DNA from: Alitta virens
Lineage: Eukaryota; Annelida; Polychaeta; Phyllodocida; Nereididae
Reading direction: 5' to 3'
NCBI GenBank assembly: GCA_932294295.1
Contig: OW028575.1
Span: 13,272,058 to 13,336,057, forward strand
DNA length: 64,000 nt
The translations under genes were made by a program, and so were the position numbers. Shown piece by piece: positions 55,616 to 64,000 of this stretch; the first letter of the stretch is position 1; each line of letters opens with the position of its first letter. Under the pieces are notes generated by a model. The model ran no database searches. It saw only the letters and a list, made by a program, of their open reading frames with translations, and was not told where the DNA came from.

Positions 55616-58600
55616 CACTGATAAATGATTGCCTCTGATGTTGACTGACATTTGTCATTTAGTGCACTGTGCTAACTTTTAAACAATTCTACTGCAGTTA
55701 ACCTTTTGGCAATCGCAGGACAAAATTTCCCTGCAGGAACTGCGGTTATTTTCTTTCCCCTTCTCAGTCACAGGTTCCCCCATCTTTGCGATGGGGTTAC
55801 ACCCCATCCAGGTGTATGACCCAGGCACTACCACCCGCTGGCCTAGTTGGCAAGAGCAGCTCTGACCCGGAACACAGCAAATGGCTGAGTACAAGATCTG
55901 GAAAAACAACAAAAGGTCCTTAAGTACTAACAATTAGTTTCATGCATTAATTGCATGTCACGATGTCATAAAGAGCAGCCAAAGTTGTGTTACATAAGTA
56001 CCGAATTAACCTAGGGGATCTTTCTTTTTTCTTTCTTTCTTTTCTGTGTAAGGTGGAACCCTGATTCTAAAGGATTTTCCTGGAGGCTTTTTATTATCTT
56101 TTTTTTATTGTCAAAACACTGTTGCACGGGCAATCAAATAATCAACTCACATAAATCAAACAATATTCTTCTAGAGTTTCTCTATCCATATTACAATAAC
56201 CGTCCTATATGCTTGTAGGCATTGCCCCAGAAATAACCATATTACTTCATTAATTCCCATTTACAAAACCTGCAGGATAAGCAGTATGTTAGTTTCATTC
56301 TACAGGCCACTGCTAATCTCAGAGCCTTAGTATCGATCACTTACTTATAATTAGCTCTAATCTGCGTTCCATCCTTGCCTCTTTAATCTTTACCTTGCCC
56401 GACCCTGGATCTCTGCGACTATAAATAACTCAAGGGGGTAAAAATAGCCAGCCTCGGGGCAATAATAGCTGGTCTTTCCTGGCACACAGAGGTACGGGGA
56501 TGAGGTGGACTGCCCCTGAAGTAGCCAACTGACTCCACAACTGGCCAACAACTGACTATCCGCTGTCTGAATGACGTGCTTTCTCTTTTGCTGCAGTCTT
56601 CGATTTGTGCAGACATAAACCCAAGGCCAGTGGGTCTCCCAGGATAACCCCACTCTGTTGCTTTACACTACATATATTACCCCAATCTGTTAACCCAGTT
56701 TCTCATACAATACAAAGAGCGACTCCAAAATTTACACCACCCAATTCATATAACGACTGAAAATCTGTGAGTATAGTTGGGCAGACACAACAGCTAACTT
56801 TTCAGACATTTTTTACAAACTTTCAGACTGTGTCCTAAATGGCCCCCAGCTAAATTTTAAGACATTCCATAATGATTATTATGCTTAGAATAACAATTGT
56901 TTATATATTGTAAACTGTTATTCTGATTTAATACGACTTTGAATAAACTATACATTATGTATATACAAGTTTAGGACATTTTGACTGCATGTTTAGAATG
57001 ACTATAACCCATAGGCACAGCTGACTTATCGAGACATTATATTTAACTTTAAAACATTTTGACTGTCAAAAACATATCACATTATCATTTCAGAGAAGCA
57101 AATCGATATACATAATGTAGCACCTAGAGTTGTGGCCACATCATTAGGTCAAAGAATAACTACAGCGTTAGTCATTTTACAGAATCGCCATTTCACAGAT
57201 TCCAAGGGTGGTCCTTATTATCTAAACCCATCCAGTATAATGAAGATCAACTGAAGTGTAGGGACTGCTGCTGCAGTTGAAAAAGGTGCTAATTGCTGAC
57301 TCGTGTTTGTTGATGTATATCTGCGCGTTTCAAATTCACAGCTGTACAGTTCAGCCATTATTGATATATGTCGCATAACCATTTATACAGGTGCATCTAT
57401 ATGACCAGCTGCTGCAGTCATTAGTGTCATCCGCTAAAAATCTTTTTTTCTTTCACAATTCACTCATTCATACCATACAACTGATGTTGCTGAGTAAACG
57501 TTTCACTCCTAAAAATGTGTTAACATAGATTCTGGATTGCTAATATATCTGAGGTCAGGAATGTGTGGGAAATAGCAATTTAGGATAAAAAAGTATAAGT
57601 TACAAATTGTTAGGAAGTGAATAATGGAACAATCGTGATGTTAATGGTAGACCAGTGCAGTGTGTAGGTCGTGTTCCACAACCTACACAAATGGCTGCAG
57701 ATATATCATAGTAAGGATATCATAACATAGCACATGATTTATTGAAAAAAGTCAAATTAAACGGTATTTAGCAGATATTTAAGGCAGCAATTAACTATTC
57801 ATGTCAAAAGTAAAAATACGTGAATTTTCTCTATTATATCGTGGCTTGTGTATCACTTGGCTTGTGTATCTCTATACATTTCATGAGATAAAATTACTTG
57901 ACAATGAACAGTCTGTTAATTTACAACATTCCTCATGAGATGTTAAAGCCTTTCGTGAAATAAATTACAGTAATATTTAATTCATAGAAGATGTGTCAGT
58001 ACACGGTGAGTCAAAGCTGCTGCCTTTTAGATGTTTTGACTAACTTTCATAGATGTTTTAACTTTTTGACTAAAACAATTATCTCATATAATATTTTGAC
58101 TGGGTCTAGAATGTTTTAATGCCTTTTCCCTCACAGCCGTTTTTTTATTTCTATTAAACCCTTTATCTAACTTTATTATAGGTATAATAGTGACTAACTC
58201 ATAGTTAAAACATGCCCTTTTACACGACTAACTAATTGTTGTTATATAAATATTAAAATAGCTATGGGCCTCAAACATTCAAAGCGAGTTCAATTAAAAC
58301 TGTCAAATGATGTAGGCCTATCACAGGGCAGCCTATGTGGATATTGATGAATCCTTGTAAGGTGCAATCTATATTATACAATTATACAATGGTTACGTGG
58401 TGAGACATGATGATAGACATGATGATAGGCAGTATGTACGCTTACACCCGAAAATTTCAAAGTACAACAAGGCCAATAGGCGGATTTGTACATTACATTT
58501 GAGGGTGTACATATCTCATGTCACAATGTAACCATTGTGTAAAATTTTGTTTTGTAAATTTTTATTTTCAATGTGTCATTTTCCATTTCTCATTGACAGC

Positions 58601-58755
58601 GCTCCGTCTACAGTTCGTCTAATGAATTGAATTTTGAAAATCTGTAACAATTGACGAAGTTATTAAAGAAAATGTACTAATAAGTCAGATGGCATTTAAG
58701 GAATTACTGCCTGCATCCGCTCGATTATTTCTAGCATGACGTTGGAGATGCCAGC
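55616..58755. other. Gene-poor intergenic sequence, no gene seen
   Basis: No recognisable gene. Minus-strand frames at 55679-55933 and 56390-56653 lack ATG starts at their ends and show no known domain. Confidence 0.4.
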
Positions 58756-58759
58756 CAAT

Positions 58760-59013
58760 AGTGGATTTTCATGGAAGGTTCTCCATATTTCCACCAGGTG
58801 GCTATGACAGAATACTGAAATTATATTTGCTAAACAGGTTCCCGCCGTTGGCTGTGATTGGCTGAAGCAAAGTGCATCCTGGCAGCAGTTTTTAGTGAAT
58901 TTTGATGTTTAAATGACATCATATCATTCAGTTGATTTCTAGTTATGACCTGTAAGAGGGGAAAGAAAGACTTATGTCTTGCTGAATTCAGGGCCGCTCA
59001 GTGAAAAGACTGG
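58760..59013 (+). repeat. Dispersed repeat, member 2 (pair with 40523-40847)
   Basis: Inverted relative to member 1 and shares the order of motifs described there, including CCACCAGGTGGC (58791-58802). Confidence 0.7.
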
Positions 59014-60240
59014 CTAACTGTTGTACATGAGGATTGGTACAACGGCGCAGGCCTATATAATGCTAAAATGCACTAACCAATTTCCTGTATATCCACTGCA
59101 AGACAGTTCTTGCCAAGAAGCCAGATTGGCAGCGCATGTCCAATGTCTTGATTGTATTGGCTACATAGAGGATATACCAGTGTCAACTGCATGTGATTAG
59201 GCGATTAACACTCCATAATCGACTGTGACCTTCTGACTAGGCTTTGCCTCAAGGATCAGCCACATATTACATAATAACAATTTCATTAGACGATCAAAGG
59301 AATTATGATTATGTAATAGCAGCTGGACTATTAAATGCGATGCTGTATTTCAACCTTTGTAGAGGTTATTCGTCGTTTTTTTTTGTTTTGGGGTTTTTTT
59401 TTTCTCTAGAGTTATTTCATTGTATGATTTTACAGCGCTGCCTACGAGACAATCTTTTAAATATCTCAGTCAGAACATTGTTCACTATTAACGAAATGTT
59501 CAATAGCAAAACAAAAAAAAGAAGCAGAGATTATGGAATGTCTGACTTAAATATTGGTAAGACTCATGGACAATTTAGGCATGGGTCTGGAATGAATGCC
59601 TATGGTTAGTCAGCTCTTTCGAACAAGTCAGTCATGTAATTTATGTCATAAATTGTGTTGACTTTTTGGAGAAACAAGATGTCACCTGGCATGATATCGC
59701 ATGACTGGGACTGACCTGCTTACAGTTAATTTCATAGACATGGAAACAATCACATAGACGTGGATGCTAAACTCCAGAGGACGTCATGTGACTCCCATTG
59801 GTTAAGGCAATCAACCAATAAGAGTCCTGGACATCCTCTATTTTGATTTCCAAGTCTATGAAATTGGCTGTTGAGAAAATATTTATATATACATCTTTAT
59901 TTCGTACGTAAAATGCTGACTAACTAAAATAAAACTGCGTTGAGTGTATCCGGGTCTCAATCAACAGGTAAAGCAAATGTAATGTACATTGCTTCCTGTT
60001 GGGTTATTATTACCTTATATCAAAATTCTAAGTATCGCTTTACGCGAAATGTTAGAATTGTACACCTGCTGAGATTAATTGACTTCTGATGCTGAAAATA
60101 ACTGGTTCTATGTAACAAATGAACAGAAGCCATGTTAGTCACCGTCTTAAAATATCTCATGTTTGAAGCCATTGTTCTTTATTCAATGCTGCACAGTCAA
60201 ACCGTTTTTGTTTTTTTTGTTTAAAAATAATTTTAACATA
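59014..60240. other. Intergenic sequence, no gene seen
   Basis: A plus-strand frame of about 120 codons at 59244-59609 runs through a poly(T) tract, starts at a non-ATG codon and matches no family I know; not called. Confidence 0.4.
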
Positions 60241-60244
60241 TAAA

Positions 60245-60400
60245 AATCAACCAAGATTTTATTATTGAATCAACCACTTGAGATATCACATTACAACTAC
60301 GTATGCATTTGATTGAATTAACCATAATTCAATCAATTTTTGATGCATGGTTTAATTAACAATGTCTACTTTATTTAACAATAGATTTAACAATTAAGAA
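60245..60400. repeat. AACCAAGATTTT-family repeat, second copy
   Basis: Shares caaccaagatttt and the caacca/tggttaa pairings with the stretch at 35895-36070. Confidence 0.4.
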
Positions 60401-60508
60401 TAGCTAGCAAATGTGACACCCTTAGCCAGTGCAGCCGAATTTTCATTATGAATGCGTCATTAGCACTTAAAACGTTTCTATTTTTACATTCTATGAATCT
60501 AACACCTT

Positions 60509-60705
60509 ACACTCTAAAAACTATAAAGGTTCAAAAGGCCAGTATATATTTGGAACCTGTAGTAGTTCTTTTTAGAACTCTAAAGGTTATTTAAAAGAAC
60601 CACTGAAGGTTCCATATTAAGGTTCTGTATGGAACCCAAAGGTTCATGAACAAACCCGTCAAATGGTTCTGTAAAGAACCCTAGGATTGTTCAACAGTTC
60701 TTCCA
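60509..60705. repeat. GGTTC/GAACC-rich palindromic repeat, MITE-like
   Basis: It opens with cactctaaaaact and then carries many alternating aaggttc and gaacc motifs, able to fold on themselves in several ways. This resembles dispersed MITE-like repeats of animal genomes. The ends are not resolved. Confidence 0.5.
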
Positions 60706-60709
60706 GGCA

Positions 60710-61585
60710 TCCAGTCACTCATTCTTCATAATTTTCCATAATATACACAGGTCTATGTTCTCCTTGTTGGCATTGTCTAAGGGTGGTTCTTAATTGAAAA
60801 AAAATCAATATGAATAGGCGACACCACGGAGTCATTCACAGTCTATATTTGCATTATGAATTCTCAAACAAAAAATGTTGGTATCTTTGATTTTTCAAGA
60901 AAGAATTATTAAAACATTATACAAAGTTTGTTTTACCTTTCCTTTTCGCCTTAATGAACCCTGGCAAGCTGAATTGCAAATTTGCAGTCTCTTTAAAAAA
61001 ATACAGTTGTGGCTTCATTTCATGAAGTTGCAAAATGGCTTGAAAATTTACAATATGTGCTAAATTATCACCTCCAAAAAAATTGTGCTGATTGCATGTA
61101 CCAATTTTGTCCTATATGCACTGTAGATTTATAGCTGACATATCTGCATGAAAATCTAGAGGCATGAATACTTTTGAAATCTACTGTATATGTAAAAGTA
61201 GTATTTAACATGACATTTACGGATTGATGATAGGGAAGTATAACAATTTTACATTTTTTTAATGAATTCTCACCATGACAAGCAATACATTTACTGCAAG
61301 TGATAGTTCACTGTCTCTGCTTTCTCAATGCTACAGTGTAGTACAGTCCTCATCATTTAATCTTGAATGTTTTCAATAGTCATCTGGCTTTTCCCTACTC
61401 AGATATCAGCAAAAACAATACAACTTAGCAATATAACAATATGTTTTTATGTCTTGATTAAAATAAATAATAAATATTACCATGGAGCATTTGACAGGTA
61501 AAATATTTATTACTCACCGAGAACCAAAATCCAAGTGCTTGTTGATGAGTTAAACTATTTAATGTCAGACGATGGATGATGACTC
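60710..61585. other. Intergenic sequence, no gene seen
   Basis: AT-rich with no supported feature. Confidence 0.4.
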
Positions 61586-61589
61586 AAAC

Positions 61590-62550
61590 GTTTATAAGGC
61601 ATCAACATTTACCAAATTTTCCAAGGGATTTTAACAACTCAGGCTCTTTTGATTTCATAGTGGTCTTAAATCTTTCTTCACTGTTTAGTTGCTCAAAATT
61701 ATCTATTAGCTACTTTAAGGAGTTCCTCACGACTAAGTTTATTATGCAGACATACTATGAGACAATGTTTTTCATTCTCAATTTCACGCATACTGCATTT
61801 TAGGCATAGCCTCTCAACTGCTGGCAATATGGGATTTTCATGTCTACCTGTTTCAATACGCAAATTATGTGAGCTTACTCTAAATCTGGCGATTTTATTA
61901 TACATTTTTCTGCTTAGGTTTAATAAGAGATAAGGTTCTAGTTTATAATCAGTCTTGAAGAGTTTATAGGTTCTAAGTTTTGGCTGTAACGTGGAATCAT
62001 TTATTTCAGCTAATATAGTTTCCTGACATTTATCATAAATTTTAGATTTGAATGTTTTAATAATGGATTCTAGCTCATTATTTGCAAGTCTTAAATGGTC
62101 TCTTTGCGGATAATGTTCATTGAGTATATGAATAATTTTTGCAACCCAAGCGTTATTACCAGAAGTGTTAATCTCTTTTTGCTCGTTTAAACATTTTTTA
62201 AGAATATTATTAGCTGGCAGTTTTCCCAGTTTAATCCAGTAGTTGATTATTCTGAACTGTTGCCGCACATGTAATGGGAATCTGCCTGTCTCACTATACA
62301 CTGTTTGTGATGAGGTCTGTCTCCTAACTCCCAGCATATTTTTCAGATATCCTAATTGTACCTTTTCTAGGTTATTGACAGGTTTGTGACTGGACCATAG
62401 TTCACAATTATATTCAAGGACTGGTAAAATATATGTGTCAAACATTTTTAGAGCAAGTTTAGGAGTGATGTACATTTATAGATTTTTAATTAAGCCCAGT
62501 GTTTTGTAACTGGTATGAAAATAGTACTTATCATATCCAGGTCTGAATAC
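61590..62550 (-). mobile_element. LINE C-terminal fragment (post-reverse-transcriptase region)
   Basis: The open minus-strand stretch 62475-61699 encodes 258 residues. It starts with the thumb motif LPVLEYNCELWS, then LEKVQLGYLKNMLGV, and a C-terminal RFRVSSHNLRIETGR followed by a CxxC...H...C zinc-knuckle-like motif (CLKC...KHCLIVC). This is the common C-terminal architecture of LINE ORF2 proteins in marine invertebrates. The coding signal continues past a frameshift at about 61700 to about 61590, and upstream of a stop at 62476 to about 62550. The palm and endonuclease are absent. Inactive. It is a different family from the LINEs at 41-45 kb. Confidence 0.8.
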
Positions 62551-64000
62551 TATCCCAGATACAATACATGTAGGATGCTAAATCGGATGGGAATTTTAAT
62601 GCATGGTTGACAAAATGTGAAAATTCAGACATTTCAAAGTCAAACATCTCAAACAATTACTAACAGAATTTATGTTTATTTCGCTTTAAAAAGATTGTAT
62701 TATTGTGCAGTTTAAGGAAATATATGTATGTCAGTCTTCGTGATATACCGTAATAACAGAGCAAAGGAAACTAAATTGTTGCAAGATAATTTACTGTACA
62801 TAAGAAAAATTATACACACAATTAATCATACTTAAGTCCAAACTGTCTTACTCAAAATACCACAGAACATGACACGTGCAATAATGTAAGAATAAAGAAT
62901 CACCCTAAAAGCATTCAATCATTTGAAAAATATTAAAATTTCCATAACTTGACACAATGCATGATTAATTGATAATGCGCGTACACTGAAAGCCATATAA
63001 AGACACTGCCATTCATTTCTTGCTAATGAATCACTTCAATTGTAATTTGATAAGTGCGGTGAGTAACTAGCATGAAAAGACTGTTGCAAACCACTCTCTG
63101 AAAATACTAGTCGTGCCTAGGGTGGGGCTGTGAGACCCATGTATTTTGCCGCATGTGAGCTACTGCAGTTTGAGCTGGCTTGTTTACCAGGCTATTTCCT
63201 CTGATCCACATTTACCTAAAAATTACACAAACGACCAATGGGCTTACCGCCCAATCAACTGGTGCCTGCTTCTTGATAACACCACCAGGTTTTTCTCAAC
63301 CGGAAATGCTATCTACATCCTCTTTAGATACTCAATCCGAATTGCTGGCCCCTTGCGGAATTTCTTCTGCTCTCATTTATTAGTTTTATTAATTTTTTTC
63401 TTGGCGATTGTGTTCTATTAATAAGCCGTTTGTGGTTGTTTGTAGCACTCTTATCGTATTCATGTACAGTAAAAAAAAAAGGTCTGTTACAACAACTATT
63501 TACCTAACCTTCAAGAATGCTGCTGTAGATTAGCAGAAGGAACGACCGAAAAGTCAAAGACAGACAGACAGACAGTGTCCTTTGCACTCCCAAGTAAAAC
63601 AGTTGAAACTGACTAGTCTCTGTTTGACAAGTACTTTATGAAATTTGGTGATTCTGCTTATTTTGGTAAAAGTATTCAATCCTCATTCTGAACCAGAATG
63701 TTTGAAACATCAATGTAATTGTGGACTTAATTTTTTGGGAATTATTTGAATAAAAATTAGTTGCATTTAATTCCCTATTAGTTAATCAGACTTAAGCCAA
63801 AGCTTTCCACACAGTTTGTGCTTCATTGTGAAGGCAGTATACAGGGTTATCAAAATGACCAATTATAAAGGGTAGCCAATTACACTTATAGTACAAGATA
63901 TATAGTATCATCCAAAATAAATATCCACATGCTTAATAGTCTTATATTAACATATATGTCATGGAGAAACAAAAAATAGGTATACATTTTACCAAAAAGA
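62551..64000. other. Intergenic sequence to the window end, no gene seen
   Basis: A (GACA)n run of five units lies near 63557-63575. A plus-strand frame at 63180-63421 begins at a non-ATG codon and shows no known domain. Confidence 0.4.

Noticed and set aside
59244..59609. Plus-strand 121-codon frame
   Set aside because: Non-ATG start, crosses a poly(T) tract giving runs of Phe, no known domain.

Overview
The window looks like AT-rich nuclear DNA of an invertebrate animal. Genes have spliceosomal introns with GT-AG borders. There are TATA promoters, tRNA-derived SINEs, 5'-truncated non-LTR retrotransposons, inverted-repeat (MITE-like) elements and many microsatellites. The chitinase and kinase proteins are bilaterian in type. 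A marine lophotrochozoan such as a mollusc is my best guess, but nothing in the sequence fixes the phylum.

Region 1 (1-27592) is a tandem segmental duplication on the minus strand. It holds three copies of one secreted chitinase gene (GH18 catalytic domain, Pro/Thr linker, C-terminal CBM14 chitin-binding domain). Copy 1 (exons 1-4 only) is cut by the left edge of the window. Copies 2 and 3 are complete, with 10 coding exons plus a predicted non-coding first exon, and each encodes 499 residues. I saw one amino-acid difference between copies 2 and 3 (residue 12, in the signal peptide). The repeat period is 12.2 kb (copy 1 to 2) and 11.2 kb (copy 2 to 3). Most of the difference is a deletion of about 988 bp in the second intergenic block. 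Homology stops at about 27592, which marks the right end of the array. The intergenic blocks carry a decayed LINE, a PIF/Harbinger-like MITE with a 12-bp minisatellite, and a tRNA-derived SINE. Two introns carry copies of a second MITE family with TA target sites.

Region 2 (27593-50300) is gene-poor. It has a compound 5-bp-period microsatellite, a 1.4-kb foldback element of the same MITE family, further MITE and SINE pieces, and hairpins. At 40.9-45.2 kb there is a cluster of related LINEs arranged head to head, with a second LINE type nested in one of them.

Region 3 (50332-51432, minus strand) is an intact, uninterrupted open reading frame for an SBK1-like serine/threonine kinase. Its upstream side is GC-richer and rich in CAG/CTG repeats.

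Region 4 (52.3-64 kb) is again gene-poor: SINEs, an imperfect satellite-like repeat, a GGTTC/GAACC repeat and a LINE C-terminal fragment at 61.6-62.5 kb.

The three chitinase copies share near-identical promoters and proteins, so the simplest reading is increased dosage of one digestive, immune or cuticle-remodelling enzyme rather than diversified functions. I found no prokaryotic-type system, CRISPR array or operon. Positions come from reading by eye, so boundaries of repeats are approximate.
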